Positions 28,149 to 37,369 of a stretch of DNA of 62,181 nucleotides are shown piece by piece. Source of the stretch: Pseudomonadota bacterium (GTDB lineage: Bacteria > Pseudomonadota > Gammaproteobacteria > Xanthomonadales > Xanthomonadaceae); the NCBI GenBank assembly GCA_018240435.1, contig JAFEFT010000026.1:1-62181 (forward strand), in the 5' to 3' direction. A program made the translations under genes and the position numbers. The notes below the pieces were generated by a model. The model was not told the DNA's origin. It was given only the letters and a program-made list of their open reading frames with translations, and made no database searches. Positions within the stretch are counted from its first letter, which is position 1, and each line of letters starts with the position of its first letter.

Positions 28149-28814
28149 TCAACCCACCCGCATGCCGCGCGCGGTCGCCGCAAGATCGTCACAGGCGAGG
28201 ACGAGGCTGTGCTCGGGCGTCGGCGCGAGGCGATGGAAGCGCCAGCGCGAACGCGCGCCGGCGGCGTCGGGCAGGGCGAGCAGGTGCGGTGCGCCGTCGC
28301 CATCGTCGACGGCAAAGCGCCATTCCCGCAGGTGCCCGAAGATGCCGGTGCCGGTGGCCTTGCAGGCCGCTTCCTTGGCTGTCCACAGGTGCAGGAAGGC
28401 CAGCCGCGCCGCCGCGGGCGCCAGCGCCCGCAGCCGGTCCGCTTCCTCGGCGGCGAACCAGCGGTCGGCCAGCGCTTGCACGGCAACGGCGCGATCGCGC
28501 CGTTCGATGTCCACGCCCACGCGCCCGTGCGCGGCGATCGCCAGCGCCGTGCCGCCGGTGGTGTCGCTGAGGTTGAAATCGGGGGCGCCGGCGTGTTGCA
28601 GGAATGGCCGGCCGTGTGGCTCACGGCCGAAGCGGAGCTGTTCGGGCGCCAGCGCCAGGTACGGCGCCAGCAACGTGCGCAAGATCGTGTCGGTGCGCTG
28701 CCGGCGGCCGGCAGCGGGCGGGTACAGCGCTTCCGGCCACCACCACAGGTCCAGCGGCTCGGCGCGGCGGACGCCGTCGGCCAGGCGAGCACGATCGACG
28801 TGCAGCCAATGCAT
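28149..28814 (-). CDS. 4'-phosphopantetheinyl transferase (Sfp type)
   Basis: Transfers the phosphopantetheine arm of CoA to carrier proteins. From the ATG at 28814 it is 221 residues. The diagnostic Mg/CoA motifs are VGVDIE (residues about 118-123) and WTAKEAACKATG (about 163-174), with FNLSDTTGGTALAIA ahead of them. Longer upstream readings run through the neighbouring membrane gene and are rejected. No polyketide or non-ribosomal synthase is in the window, so its carrier-protein partner is elsewhere. Confidence 0.93.
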   Translation of the reverse strand: MHWLHVDRARLADGVRRAEPLDLWWWPEALYPPAAGRRQRTDTILRTLLAPYLALAPEQLRFGREPHGRPFLQHAGAPDFNLSDTTGGTALAIAAHGRVGVDIERRDRAVAVQALADRWFAAEEADRLRALAPAAARLAFLHLWTAKEAACKATGTGIFGHLREWRFAVDDGDGAPHLLALPDAAGARSRWRFHRLAPTPEHSLVLACDDLAATARGMRVG

Positions 28815-28837
28815 CGGCACCGATGCCGGGGCCGTGT

Positions 28838-29149
28838 TCAGGCGTTGGCCGGCGGCGTCGGCGGCGCCGGATCGCGGGTCGCCGCCGCCGAGGCGACCGC
28901 GGTTTCGCTGGCGGCGGGCGCTTGCTTGCGCGCCTGCGCTTGTTCGCGATACCGCCGCAATTCCTCCGGCGAGATGATATGGCCGGCGTCGCGGCTGGCG
29001 TTGCCGACCTGGGCGGCGATCAGCTTGAGGGTGCCGGCGGTGAAGAACACGATCACCAGCACGGTCCACAGGATGCCAAGCAGCAACGAGTGCGCGTAGC
29101 ACAGCAGCACGAAGCTCAACACCGCCAGCAAGAACATCAGCCAAGGCAT
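28838..29149 (-). CDS. Small membrane protein with charged tail
   Basis: A 103-residue protein with two N-terminal helices (LMFLLAVLSFVLLCYA and LLGILWTVLVIVFFTAGTLKL), then a cytoplasmic-looking segment ISPEELRRYREQAQARKQ and an Ala/Pro-rich end. I do not recognise the family. It lies between a 55-residue hydrophobic gene and the phosphopantetheinyl transferase, all in the same direction. The function is unknown. Confidence 0.7.
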   Translation of the reverse strand: MPWLMFLLAVLSFVLLCYAHSLLLGILWTVLVIVFFTAGTLKLIAAQVGNASRDAGHIISPEELRRYREQAQARKQAPAASETAVASAAATRDPAPPTPPANA

Positions 29150-29207
29150 GGCACGATCTCTGACGCGAACGCGTCGAAGTCTAGCGGATTTGCGCCGCGG
29201 TCGACGT

Positions 29208-29375
29208 TCAGCGGCCGCGCGCGAGCGGGCCCTTGCCGGCAGCCAGCAGCATCATCGTCGCCACCAGTGTCAGCAGCAGGCTGACGACCATGCAGACGAT
29301 GCCCAGCAACAGCGAGGGCGCGAAGAAAATCGCCACCAGCGATGCCAGCGCCAATGCGAAACACAACCAGGCCAT
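29208..29375 (-). CDS. Very small hydrophobic membrane protein (55 aa)
   Basis: An ATG at 29375 with GGAG 8 nt upstream starts a 55-residue protein, MAWLCFALALASLVAIFF onward. Two hydrophobic helices separated by a Pro/Gly turn end in a basic KGPLARGR tail that suggests a cytoplasmic C-terminus. The ribosome-binding site, the complete frame and the position in a same-strand run support a real gene. No family was recognised. Confidence 0.6.
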   Translation of the reverse strand: MAWLCFALALASLVAIFFAPSLLLGIVCMVVSLLLTLVATMMLLAAGKGPLARGR

Positions 29376-29432
29376 CAACGGTTCTCCAGGGTCGGCATGG
29401 CCAGCGACGGCCGCGATCGACGGCAGCGACGA

Positions 29433-30461
29433 TCAGCCGCCGGCATCATGCGCGAGGTGCAGCGCCACCGCGTACTCGACTTCCTGTTTCGAGCCGAGGA
29501 ACACCGGCACCCGCTGATGCAATTTTTCCGGCTGCACGTCGAGCATCCGCATGCGGCCGGTGCTGGCCGCGCCGCCGGCCTGCTCGACCAGCAGCGCCAT
29601 CGGATTGGCCTCGTACAACAGGCGCAGCTTGCCGCCCTTGTCCTGGTTCTTGGCGTCGAGCGGATAGATGAACACGCCGCCGCGAGTGAGGATGCGGTGC
29701 ACGTCGGCGACCATGCTCGCCACCCAGCGCATGTTGTAATCCTTGCCGCGCGGGCCGTGCTTGCCGGCCAGCATCTCGGCGACGTAGCGCTGCATCGGCG
29801 GTTGCCAGTGGCGCTGGTTGGAGGCGTTGGCGGCAAACTCTTTGGTTTCTTCGGGGATGCGGATGTCGCGTCGGGTCAGCACGAAACTGCCGACTTCGCG
29901 GTCGAGCGTGAAGGCATGGGTGCCGTGGCCGATGGTCAGCACCAGCACCGTGCTCGACCCGTAGGCGGCATACCCGGCGGCGACCTGCGCCGTGCCCGGC
30001 TGCAGGAAGTGTTCGTCGCCGGGCGTGGTCACACCTTCCGGGCAGCGCAGCACCGAAAAGATGGTGCCGACGGTGACGTTGACATCGATGTTCGAGCTGC
30101 CGTCGAGCGGATCGAACACCAGCAGGTAATTGCCTTTCGGATAGCGATCGGGAATCGGCTGGCTGTGATCCATTTCCTCCGACGCGCAGGCGGCCAGATG
30201 CCCGCCCCAGGCGTTGGCTTCCAGCAGGATCTCGTTGGACAGCACGTCGAGCTTCTTCTGCGCCTCGCCCTGGACATTGATGCTGGCGCCGCCGGGGCCA
30301 CCGGCATCACCCAGCACGCCGCCGAGCTCGCCCTTGCCGACCGCGATGGCGATCGACTTGCAGGCGCGGGCGACGACTTCGATCAGCAGCCGCAAGTCGG
30401 CGCAGATGCGGCCGGCGTGCTGCTCCTCGATCAGATAGCGGCTCAGCGAAACGTGTTCCAT
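29433..30461 (-). CDS. fbp: Fructose-1,6-bisphosphatase class I
   Basis: Hydrolyses fructose 1,6-bisphosphate to fructose 6-phosphate in gluconeogenesis. From the ATG at 30461 it has 342 residues. Metal- and substrate-binding motifs include [26 protein letters not shown] and the RYVAEMLAG / GGVFIYPLD region, all typical of class I enzymes. A longer upstream frame to 30689 has no support. It appears to be the first gene of a leftward run that continues with small membrane proteins. Confidence 0.97.
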   Translation of the reverse strand: MEHVSLSRYLIEEQHAGRICADLRLLIEVVARACKSIAIAVGKGELGGVLGDAGGPGGASINVQGEAQKKLDVLSNEILLEANAWGGHLAACASEEMDHSQPIPDRYPKGNYLLVFDPLDGSSNIDVNVTVGTIFSVLRCPEGVTTPGDEHFLQPGTAQVAAGYAAYGSSTVLVLTIGHGTHAFTLDREVGSFVLTRRDIRIPEETKEFAANASNQRHWQPPMQRYVAEMLAGKHGPRGKDYNMRWVASMVADVHRILTRGGVFIYPLDAKNQDKGGKLRLLYEANPMALLVEQAGGAASTGRMRMLDVQPEKLHQRVPVFLGSKQEVEYAVALHLAHDAGG

Positions 30462-30568
30462 GGCGGGCTCGTTGGCGGAAAACCGGCATTGTACGTTGCC
30501 GGCCGCTGCGGCATGCTGGCGCTTCGGGGTCGCTGTGCCGGCGACCGCTTGCATCCGGAGACGCCATC

Positions 30569-31129
30569 GTGAAGCCGAGCCTCGCCCTGCCAGCCGCATT
30601 CGTTTTCGCCGGCCTGGCCGGCATCGCCGTGGCTGCGCCGCCGCCGCCGGCCGCCAAGCCGGCGCCCGCGGCGACGGCGCCGACGGCACCTGCCGCCTTC
30701 AAGCTCTCGCCGGCCGATCGCAACTTCCTCGCCGACGTGCTGGCGACCAACCAGCTGGAAATCGACGTATCGGCCTATGCCGCCACCCAGGCCCATTCGG
30801 AAAAGGTGCGCGCCTTCGCCAAGGCGCGGGTAGCCGCGCACAAGGAACTGGCGGCGCAATTCCAGAAGGCCAACGATGGCCTCGTGGCGCCGCCGGGCAC
30901 GACATCGCAGCCGGGCATCAACCTGCTCGGCAAGACCGGCGCCGATTTCGACCATGCCTACATGACCTTGATGGCCGCCTACGACCACGGCCTGATGACG
31001 CGCTTTTCCGTCGCCGATGGGCCGCAGCACGGCGAGCCGATCCGGGCGATGGTGCGGGCGACGTTGCCGACGATTCGCAAGAACGACGCCGAGTCGCGGG
31101 CGCTGGAGCGGGCGGTGCCGATCCGCTGA
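30569..31129 (+). CDS. DUF4142-type periplasmic protein
   Basis: A 186-residue protein starting at a GTG with CGGAG nearby. It has a signal peptide ([18 protein letters not shown]), a Pro/Ala-rich spacer, then a helical domain with the pattern of DUF4142: [40 protein letters not shown] and a late [13 protein letters not shown]4142 proteins are ferritin-like helical bundles of uncertain role. It is convergent with an outer-membrane barrel gene, the two being separated by a strong terminator. Confidence 0.8.
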   Translation: MKPSLALPAAFVFAGLAGIAVAAPPPPAAKPAPAATAPTAPAAFKLSPADRNFLADVLATNQLEIDVSAYAATQAHSEKVRAFAKARVAAHKELAAQFQKANDGLVAPPGTTSQPGINLLGKTGADFDHAYMTLMAAYDHGLMTRFSVADGPQHGEPIRAMVRATLPTIRKNDAESRALERAVPIR

Positions 31130-31164
31130 GCGGCGCCAGCGGCACGCCGCGTCGTGCGAAAAAA

Positions 31165-31192
31165 GAAACGGCCATCCGGAGATGGCCGTTTC
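31165..31192. terminator. Bidirectional terminator hairpin
   Basis: A perfect 12-bp stem (GAAACGGCCATC / GATGGCCGTTTC) with a CGGA loop. Six As precede it, giving a T-tail for the leftward outer-membrane gene. It lies between two convergent genes and should also stop rightward transcription. Confidence 0.85.
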
Positions 31193-31213
31193 GGGGCATT
31201 GCCTGCGAATGGA

Positions 31214-31759
31214 TCAGAACCGCACTTCCAGGCCGCCGGTCCAGCTCGACACATGGCCGCCGAAGCCGTAGGCGCCGGCGCCGGTGTAGTCGTAGTTGGC
31301 GCTGATGCCGACGTTGCGGCTGAAGTCGTAGCCCAGGCCGGCGCCGACGTAACCCTTGGTGGAGTTGTCCGAGCCGATCTTGACGCCGGCGACCTTCACG
31401 TCGGTGGTGACGCGGGCGATGCCGGCGCGACCCTGGATGAAGAAGCCATTGCCGTCGGGGCCGAAATTCTGCTTGCCGACCACGCCCAGCCCCCAGCCGT
31501 CGACGCCGAGCTCGTTGCCGAAGCCGTCGCTGCGATTGCCGAAATTGGAGTACGAGCCCTCGACCGCGAAGTTGCGGTTGAAGTAATAACCGGCGCGGAC
31601 GCTGGCGGCGGTGTCGGAGCTGTTGCCGAACACGCCATTGGCGCTGATGTCCGAACGGCCGACTTCACCGCGGATGTACCAGCTGTCGTCTGCCGCCGCC
31701 GCCACCGAGGTCAGGCTGGCCAATGCCAGTGCGCAGGCCACCAGAATCGTCTTGTTCAT
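31214..31759 (-). CDS. OmpA/opacity-like outer-membrane beta-barrel protein
   Basis: A 181-residue secreted protein: signal peptide ILVACALALASLTSVAAA, then about eight alternating beta strands such as GEVGRSDISAN, SVRAGYYFNRNFAVEGSYSNFG and VGAGLGYDFSRNVGISANYDY. It ends in aromatic F (GGLEVRF), the usual outer-membrane assembly signal. It is of the eight-stranded Opacity/OmpA-like porin fold, with function unknown. The ATG at 31759 is preferred over the upstream frame. A promoter-like TTGCGA-N16-TATCTT lies 50-77 bp upstream. Confidence 0.88.
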   Translation of the reverse strand: MNKTILVACALALASLTSVAAAADDSWYIRGEVGRSDISANGVFGNSSDTAASVRAGYYFNRNFAVEGSYSNFGNRSDGFGNELGVDGWGLGVVGKQNFGPDGNGFFIQGRAGIARVTTDVKVAGVKIGSDNSTKGYVGAGLGYDFSRNVGISANYDYTGAGAYGFGGHVSSWTGGLEVRF

Positions 31760-31808
31760 GTGAGTTCTCTTTGCGTTTTGGAAGTAGCCCGGGATTTGGG
31801 GCAGCGCA

Positions 31809-31836
31809 AAGATAGGGCTTCGAATCTGAATCGCAA
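31809..31836 (-). promoter_or_regulatory. Candidate promoter of the outer-membrane barrel gene
   Basis: Minus-strand TTGCGA (31836-31831), a 16-bp spacer and TATCTT (31814-31809), 50 bp before the start codon. It lies within an unusually AT-rich patch. Confidence 0.45.
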
Positions 31837-31962
31837 CCAATTTTTAACGTTGCCGACCGGATTCGTTCATGGACTCGTCAGGCTGCTGAGCCGCTGCTGA
31901 AGAGACGCCCGGCGCCGGCGGAACCTTCCGCGGGCGCGGTCGGCAGCGGCTGGCGGCCGGCT

Positions 31963-32853
31963 TCAGACGTCGCCGTCGGCCAGCCAGCCCTCGCCGGTGC
32001 CGCGGTTGTAGAGGCGATCGCTGGCAAGCACATCGCCTGCGGAGATCGACTCTGATCCCGCCAACTCGCCGTAGATCGGTGCAAAATCGACGGCAGTGGC
32101 GTCCATCAATTGATGATAGCCATCGATCACGAAATACGTTTTCTGGTAGCTGTCGATGCGATAGCGGGTGCGCATCACCCGGCGCAGGTCGAAGCCGATG
32201 CGGTTGGGCGCGGCCGATTCGAGACAGTGGATGGATTCGCCCTTCGACGAGACGATGCCGGCGCCGTAGATGCGCAGGCCGGACGGCTCACGGATCAGGC
32301 CGAATTCCACCGTGTACCAGTAAAGGCGGGTCAGCCGCGTCAGCGCCTCGGCGCCGAAGCCGTGCGCGCGCAGGCCGCCCTGGCCATAGGCCTGCATGTA
32401 ATCGGCGAAGGCCGGTTCCATCAGCAGCGGCACGTGGCCGAACAGGTCGTGGAACAGGTCGGGCTCGGCCAGATAGTCGATCTGCTCGGGACGGCGGATC
32501 CACCACGTCACCGGGAAGCGGCGGTTGGCCAGATGTTCGAAGAAGGTCAGCTCCGGCAGCAGGCCTTCGACGCCAATCAGTTCCCAGCCGGTGCTCCGGC
32601 GCAGTAGCGGATTGAGGTCGTCGAATTTCGGGATGCCGTCGGCGCGCATCGCCAGCCGCGCGAGGTTGTCGAGAAAGGTCTGCGAAACCCGCCCCGGCAG
32701 CAGCGCCTGCTGGCGCGCGAACAGCCGCGCCCAGGTCTGGTGGTCGGTGGCGGTGTAGCTCGCCCACGGCTGCTCCACCACCGCGGTGGTGTAGACCGGC
32801 ACATAGCCCTTGTCGGTCATCAGGTGTTCGGCGCGTTGCGGGGTGGCGTTCAT
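31963..32853 (-). CDS. phhA: Phenylalanine 4-monooxygenase
   Basis: A non-haem iron, tetrahydropterin-dependent hydroxylase converting phenylalanine to tyrosine. From the ATG at 32853 it has 296 residues. Iron ligands are visible in HDLFGHVPLL (two His) and YWYTVEFGL (Glu), and the preceding RRFPVTWWIRRPEQIDYL is also family-typical. It diverges from an Lrp/AsnC-type regulator across a 120-bp spacer, a common arrangement for amino-acid catabolism genes, so regulation by that protein is likely but inferred. Confidence 0.97.
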   Translation of the reverse strand: MNATPQRAEHLMTDKGYVPVYTTAVVEQPWASYTATDHQTWARLFARQQALLPGRVSQTFLDNLARLAMRADGIPKFDDLNPLLRRSTGWELIGVEGLLPELTFFEHLANRRFPVTWWIRRPEQIDYLAEPDLFHDLFGHVPLLMEPAFADYMQAYGQGGLRAHGFGAEALTRLTRLYWYTVEFGLIREPSGLRIYGAGIVSSKGESIHCLESAAPNRIGFDLRRVMRTRYRIDSYQKTYFVIDGYHQLMDATAVDFAPIYGELAGSESISAGDVLASDRLYNRGTGEGWLADGDV

Positions 32854-32935
32854 GGCGATGTCCGGAAGGCGTGATTGCAAAGTGTAGGTCGCGGTGCGCG
32901 CAAATGTCTTGCTTTCGTGCGACAATGCCGGCAGA

Positions 32936-32943
32936 TTGCGCAA
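32936..32943. promoter_or_regulatory. Possible regulator site between phhA and the Lrp gene
   Basis: An 8-bp perfect palindrome, TTGCGCAA, lies 30 bp before the Lrp-type gene and 83 bp before phhA. Similar ATTGC-type half-sites occur near 32874 and 32971. Lrp-family sites are degenerate, so this is only a candidate. Confidence 0.3.
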
Positions 32944-32973
32944 CATTCGTGCTTGAATTCACCAAATCACGCA

Positions 32974-33498
32974 ATGAATGACGCCGATTTCGACCGTACC
33001 GATCTGGCCATCCTGGCCGAGCTGCAACGCGACGGTCGTCTGACCAATGCCGAACTGGCGCAGCGGGTCAACCTGTCGGCCTCGGCCTGCCTGCGCCGGG
33101 TGCAACGGCTGGAAGCCGATGGCGTGATCGACGGCTACGTCGCGCGGGTCGATCCGGCGGCGGTGGGGCTGGGCTTGCAGGCATTCGTGCGGGTGCAGTT
33201 GCGCAGCCACGACGCGGCGGCCGTGCAGGCCTTCGTCGAACGTGTCGGCGGCTGGGACGAGGTGATCGCCTGCCATGCCCTGACCGGCGACATGGATTAC
33301 CTGCTGCACGTCATCGTCGAAGATCTCGAACACTTCTCGCGTTTCCTGCTCGATCACCTGCTCGACGACGGCAGTGTCGCCGATGTCAATTCGAGCTTCG
33401 TGCTGCGTACGGTCAAGCAGGCGCGCGCGCTGCCATTGGCGCAGCGCATGCGTCCTGGCAGTGGCGGCCACGAGCGGGCGCCGCGGCGGCGGCCCTGA
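32974..33498 (+). CDS. Lrp/AsnC family transcriptional regulator
   Basis: A 174-residue feast/famine regulator. It has an N-terminal helix-turn-helix (DRTDLAILAELQRDGRLTNA, then LAQRVNLSASACLRRVQRLE) and a C-terminal RAM ligand-binding domain with VIACHALTGDMDYLLHVIVED. The ATG at 32974 gives the canonical start. It faces away from phhA and probably responds to an aromatic amino acid to control it, by analogy with phhR-like and Lrp-controlled systems. The effector is inferred. Confidence 0.95.
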   Translation: MNDADFDRTDLAILAELQRDGRLTNAELAQRVNLSASACLRRVQRLEADGVIDGYVARVDPAAVGLGLQAFVRVQLRSHDAAAVQAFVERVGGWDEVIACHALTGDMDYLLHVIVEDLEHFSRFLLDHLLDDGSVADVNSSFVLRTVKQARALPLAQRMRPGSGGHERAPRRRP

Positions 33499-33722
33499 TC
33501 GAGCCACCGCCGTCGGCCACCGCCACCGCCAGCTGCCGTTCAGCTTCGCTACCATCGCGCCGCACCCGCCGCGGCCAGGCAAGTCATTGAGCGCAGGATA
33601 TTTTCGCGATGATCGACGGTGCGGCGGACGATCCGGCGCGGCGCGCCGTACCCTGGCTCACGGTCAACGCCGGCCACCGCCGCGCGTTGCGGCGGTTCCC
33701 TGAACCCATCGAGGAACCTGCC

Positions 33723-34112
33723 ATGAACTTGCGCTTGTCCACGCTCACCTTGCTGCTCGGGCTGGCCATCACCCTGCCGGCCATCGCCCAGGACGCGCCC
33801 GAAGACGATGCCGCCACCACCACTGCGCCGGCGGCGGCGTCCATGCGCGCTGCGCATCGTGGCGGCGGTCACTTGCAAGAGCGCTTCGATGCGGCCGACG
33901 GCAACCACGACGGCAAGCTCAGCCGCGATGAAGCCAAGGCGTTCCCGTGGGTGGCCAAGCACTTCGATCAGATCGATACCGATCACGACGGCTACGTCAC
34001 CATCGCCGAGATCAAGGCCGCGCATCGGCAGATGATGGCGGCGCGCAAGGCGCGGCAGGCGCAGCAGGCCGGCTCGGCGGCGACCGATGCGCCGCCACCG
34101 GCGTCGAACTGA
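33723..34112 (+). CDS. Secreted EF-hand protein
   Basis: A 129-residue protein with a signal peptide (LSTLTLLLGLAITLPAIA) and two canonical calcium-binding loops: DAADGNHDGKLSRDE and DQIDTDHDGYVTIAE. Both carry Asp or Asn at positions 1, 3 and 5 and Glu at position 12. The C-terminus is basic and Ala/Gln-rich. Such small periplasmic EF-hand proteins are common in Xanthomonadales. The role may be calcium buffering or sensing. The 224-bp gap before it shows no gene. Confidence 0.88.
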   Translation: MNLRLSTLTLLLGLAITLPAIAQDAPEDDAATTTAPAAASMRAAHRGGGHLQERFDAADGNHDGKLSRDEAKAFPWVAKHFDQIDTDHDGYVTIAEIKAAHRQMMAARKARQAQQAGSAATDAPPPASN

Positions 34113-34202
34113 CCGCCCGTACGGGATGAATCGACCTGCCGCCGGCGCATCCGCACGCCGATGCCGACGACGGCTACCCGCCGTCGCGGCCGCCCGCTTG
34201 GG

Positions 34203-34895
34203 TCAGGGCGGCGGCCCGGGTCGATCCAGCCCGGCGTCGGCGCCGTCCTCGTCGGGTTCGTCCTCCCAGCTGTAGCGCTTGCGCGGCAGCGCGGCATCGG
34301 CGCGGCGCCAGAAGATCGCCGCCAGCAAGCCACCGGCCGCGCCGCCCAGGTGCGATTGCCAGGAAATGCCGATTTCATGCGGGAAGATCGTCACCAGCAT
34401 GCCGCCGTAGAGAAAGAAGGCGAGCATGCCGGCGGCGATCGCTTGTCGATCGCGGCGCAGCAGGCCGAGGAAAAACACCAGAAACAGCAGCCCGTGGGCA
34501 ATGCCGCTGGCGCCCAGATGGGTGCTGCCCGGCAGCCCGAGCAACCACGCCCCGAGCCCCGAGGCGACCCAGATCACCGGCAGCGCCCGCGCGCTGGCGC
34601 GCGGGTAGAGCGTGCCGGCCAAGGTGCCCAGCACCAGCAGCGGCAGCGCATTGGACAGCAGATGATCCAGTGACGCATGCAACAGCGGCGCGGTAAGGAT
34701 GCCGATCAGCCCGGCCGGATCGTGCGGCCGCACCATCAGGCCATCGAACGAGGTGCCGGTCATCGCCGCGAACGCCTGGATCGCCACCAGCAAGGCGACG
34801 AACACCGTGCTCATCCACGCCGCGTGGCGGAAACGGCGATCCAGTGGCCGCGCCTGCGCGCGCGCCGCGTCCGGGTCGGGAAGATGCAGATCCAT
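34203..34895 (-). CDS. Rhomboid family intramembrane serine protease
   Basis: A 230-residue membrane protein with about six helices. The catalytic serine lies in LGASGIAHG and the catalytic histidine in WQSHLGGAAGG. Upstream, LLHASLDHLLSNALPLLVLG carries the conserved His/Asn region. The C-terminal tail is acidic (DEPDEDGADAG). It cleaves membrane-anchored substrates, which are unknown here. It diverges from the RlmI-like methyltransferase gene 89 bp away. Confidence 0.92.
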   Translation of the reverse strand: MDLHLPDPDAARAQARPLDRRFRHAAWMSTVFVALLVAIQAFAAMTGTSFDGLMVRPHDPAGLIGILTAPLLHASLDHLLSNALPLLVLGTLAGTLYPRASARALPVIWVASGLGAWLLGLPGSTHLGASGIAHGLLFLVFFLGLLRRDRQAIAAGMLAFFLYGGMLVTIFPHEIGISWQSHLGGAAGGLLAAIFWRRADAALPRKRYSWEDEPDEDGADAGLDRPGPPP

Positions 34896-34984
34896 CCGAT
34901 GCAGGTGGGGGCGATCGGCGGCGGCGCAACCGTCAACGGCATGGCAAGCCGGTCGCCGTCGCTGGCGACCGATATGATGGGCGG

Positions 34985-36169
34985 ATGAATACGACCGCCA
35001 ACCCCGTCATCCACCTCCGCACCGCCCGCCCGGCCGAGCATCCCAACGCCCAGCATCCGTGGATCTACCAGAAGATGGTGGACAAGCCTGCGGTGCGCCC
35101 CAAGCCCGGCAGCGTGGTGGAAATCATCGACAATCGCGGGCAGTGGGTCGGCCGCGGCTTCTACAACGGCCATTCGCGCATCACCTTGCGCGTGTTGACG
35201 AAGGATCAACACGAAGCCATCGACGCCGACTGGTTTCGCCGCCGCATCGCCCGCGCGGTGTCGCTGCGCCGCGACACGCTCAGGCTCGACGAAGTCAGCG
35301 ACGCCTGGCGTGTGGTGCATGCCGAAGGCGATGGCCTGTCCGGCCTCGTCGTCGATCGTTATGCTGATCTGCTGGTGGTGGAGTTCTTCTCCGCCGGCAT
35401 GTTCCGCCACCGCGAATGGATCTACGCCGCATTGCTCGACCAGTTTCCCGGCGCGCGCATCTACGCCTTCGCCGAAGACCACGTGCAAAAGCAGGAGAGC
35501 TTCGACTTCCGCGCGCCGGACGCGCCCGCGCCGGCGATCATCAGCGAGTACGGCGTGAAGTTTCGCGCCAGCCCCGGCAGCGGCCACAAGACCGGCTTCT
35601 TTGCCGACCAGCGCGACAACCGCGAATGGTTCGCCCGCCATGTGCAGGGCGCGCGCGTGCTCGACATCTGCTGCAACTCCGGCGGCTTCGGCATCTACGC
35701 GATGACCCGCGGCGCCAGCGAAGTGATCGGCCTGGACCTCGACGAGGAGATCCTCGCGATCGCCAGGAAGAACGCGCAGCTCAACGATGCGAAAGTGAAG
35801 TTCATCCAGGCCGACCTGTTCCCGTGGCTGCGCGACGCCGCCAACAACGGCGAACAGTTCGACGCCGTGATCCTCGACCCCGCGAAGATGACCCGCGACC
35901 GCGAGCAGGTCATCCCGGCGCTGAAGAAATACCTCGACATGAACAAGCTCGCGCTGTCGGTGGTCAAGCCCGGCGGCTTCTACCTGAGCTGCTCGTGCAC
36001 GGGACTGGTGAGCGAGGAACAATTCCTCGACATGCTCCGCCGCGCCGCCTTCTACGCCGGCCGTTCGTTGCAGGTGCTGAAAGTAAGCGGCGCCGGCGCC
36101 GACCATCCGTTCATGGCGCAGGTGCCGGAGAGCCGCTATCTGAAGGCGGTGTTTTGCCGGGTGGATTGA
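34985..36169 (+). CDS. rlmI: Class I SAM-dependent rRNA methyltransferase (RlmI-like)
   Basis: A 394-residue protein with an N-terminal PUA-like RNA-binding domain (PAEHPNAQHPWIYQKMV and VVEIIDNRGQWVGRGFYN) and a C-terminal Rossmann methyltransferase. The SAM motif is VLDICCNSGGFGIYA, and VILDPAKM precedes catalytic-region SCSCTG. This is the YccW/RlmI group that methylates a cytosine (C5) in 23S rRNA. The site specificity is taken from the family. The ATG at 34985 fits the family start. Confidence 0.9.
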   Translation: MNTTANPVIHLRTARPAEHPNAQHPWIYQKMVDKPAVRPKPGSVVEIIDNRGQWVGRGFYNGHSRITLRVLTKDQHEAIDADWFRRRIARAVSLRRDTLRLDEVSDAWRVVHAEGDGLSGLVVDRYADLLVVEFFSAGMFRHREWIYAALLDQFPGARIYAFAEDHVQKQESFDFRAPDAPAPAIISEYGVKFRASPGSGHKTGFFADQRDNREWFARHVQGARVLDICCNSGGFGIYAMTRGASEVIGLDLDEEILAIARKNAQLNDAKVKFIQADLFPWLRDAANNGEQFDAVILDPAKMTRDREQVIPALKKYLDMNKLALSVVKPGGFYLSCSCTGLVSEEQFLDMLRRAAFYAGRSLQVLKVSGAGADHPFMAQVPESRYLKAVFCRVD

Positions 36170-36189
36170 GGCGCGCGAATGCGGCTGCG

Positions 36190-36468
36190 TCATTCAGGAG
36201 GCAGCCATGCCCGCAGGATCACGTACCACCGTCCGTCTCGGAACGCTACGAAACCCACGACTTCCATCACGCGGTGGCGATCCCTGCGACCGAGTTTCCA
36301 ATGGAGTTCAGGGAAGTCTGTGGTGCGCTCGACGCGTTCTCGATCAGTGCCGAAATCGTCAGCAAGCCCGGCGGAAATGAGTCCGATGGGCGGTGGGCTT
36401 CTCGCTCCTTTCGGAGCGGGGATCGCGGTCGTGTGGTCAGCAGGATGTGAGTGTGGATCGCCATCCAA
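36190..36468 (-). CDS. Doubtful 92-aa ORF
   Basis: The 317-bp interval between the methyltransferase and the XRE regulator has only this weak minus-strand frame. Its C-terminal third (EVVGFVAFRDGRWYVILRAW) looks protein-like, but the N-terminal part is low-complexity. Other frames on both strands also stay open, and no ribosome binding site is apparent. It may be a decayed gene rather than an active one. Confidence 0.25.
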   Translation of the reverse strand: MDGDPHSHPADHTTAIPAPKGARSPPPIGLISAGLADDFGTDRERVERTTDFPELHWKLGRRDRHRVMEVVGFVAFRDGRWYVILRAWLPPE

Positions 36469-36486
36469 TCCGATGCCCGATGTCGA

Positions 36487-36705
36487 TCATGGCCGCCATT
36501 GGAATACGGATTCGACCCCGACCCCGAACACCCGGGCGATGCGAAACGCCAGTTCCAGCGACGGCGCGTACTTGCCGGCCTCCAGCGCGATGACCGTTTG
36601 CCGGGTGATGCCGCAGGAGTCGGCCAGCGCCTGCTGGGTCATTTCGCCATGCTCGAAACGCAGCTTGCGGATGCTGTTCTCGATCGGCGTACCGGTGGCG
36701 CTCAA
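36487..36705 (-). CDS. XRE-family helix-turn-helix regulator
   Basis: A 72-residue DNA-binding protein, one HTH domain: [39 protein letters not shown] and [18 protein letters not shown]. It starts at a TTG (36705) that overlaps the TGA stop of the upstream membrane gene, so it is made by translational coupling. Short XRE regulators of this kind are often paired with a small membrane protein of exactly this type. Autoregulation through the palindrome ahead of the operon is likely but inferred. Confidence 0.88.
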   Translation of the reverse strand: MSATGTPIENSIRKLRFEHGEMTQQALADSCGITRQTVIALEAGKYAPSLELAFRIARVFGVGVESVFQWRP

Positions 36706-37343
36706 TGCCGATCTCGCCAGTAAGCCACGGCGGTGACGGCGTATTCCAGTGCGCAACTGGCAACCAGTCCCATCATCAAGAGATTGGATACCATCATTGG
36801 CTGCGCCCAGTGCAAACGCTCGACCGGGGTGAAGGCGAACGTCACCGCCAAACCGACGACGAATACCGAAATGCTGCCGCGGGCCCAACCATTGGCGCGC
36901 GCTTCGATCGTGCGGTCGCGCTCGTCCGCTTCCACGCGGTCGCGCCAATGATTGCGCAACACCTGCATCACCACCAGCCAGCCGACCACCAGCATGCCGA
37001 TGTGGCGTCCGATCGACGTCGCCTCCGGGGCCAGGCCTCCGTCGGCGGCCACCATCAACGGGCTGCGCAGGGCGAAATAAACGAGGATCGCGGCGGTGAA
37101 CAGCAGCCCGATCCAGGCGCCTTGTTCGCCGGGCGATGCGGCCGCCTTGGCAAGCTCGCCGCGTTGTGCCGCCTGCGCCGATGCACGCAGCGTGAGCCAC
37201 AGCTGGTACCAGATCAACCACGCCGCGGCCAGTACCGCCAAGCCGCCGGGCCAGCCGAGGTCGATGTCGGGCAGGACGAACAACGCGTAGAACGCCAGCA
37301 CGGACAAGGGCACGAAGATCAAGTAGCGCAGCGATTGTTTCAT
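36702..37343 (-). CDS. Multi-pass membrane protein cotranscribed with XRE regulator
   Basis: A 213-residue protein with about five hydrophobic helices, starting [21 protein letters not shown] cytoplasmic loop contains [21 protein letters not shown], a charged stretch that recurs in small XRE-linked membrane proteins. The function is unknown. It is the first gene of the pair and its stop overlaps the regulator's start. A consensus -35 element embedded in a palindrome lies just upstream. Confidence 0.8.
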   Translation of the reverse strand: MKQSLRYLIFVPLSVLAFYALFVLPDIDLGWPGGLAVLAAAWLIWYQLWLTLRASAQAAQRGELAKAAASPGEQGAWIGLLFTAAILVYFALRSPLMVAADGGLAPEATSIGRHIGMLVVGWLVVMQVLRNHWRDRVEADERDRTIEARANGWARGSISVFVVGLAVTFAFTPVERLHWAQPMMVSNLLMMGLVASCALEYAVTAVAYWRDRH

Positions 37344-37369
37344 GGTGTCACTCCAGCAAGACTAAATGT

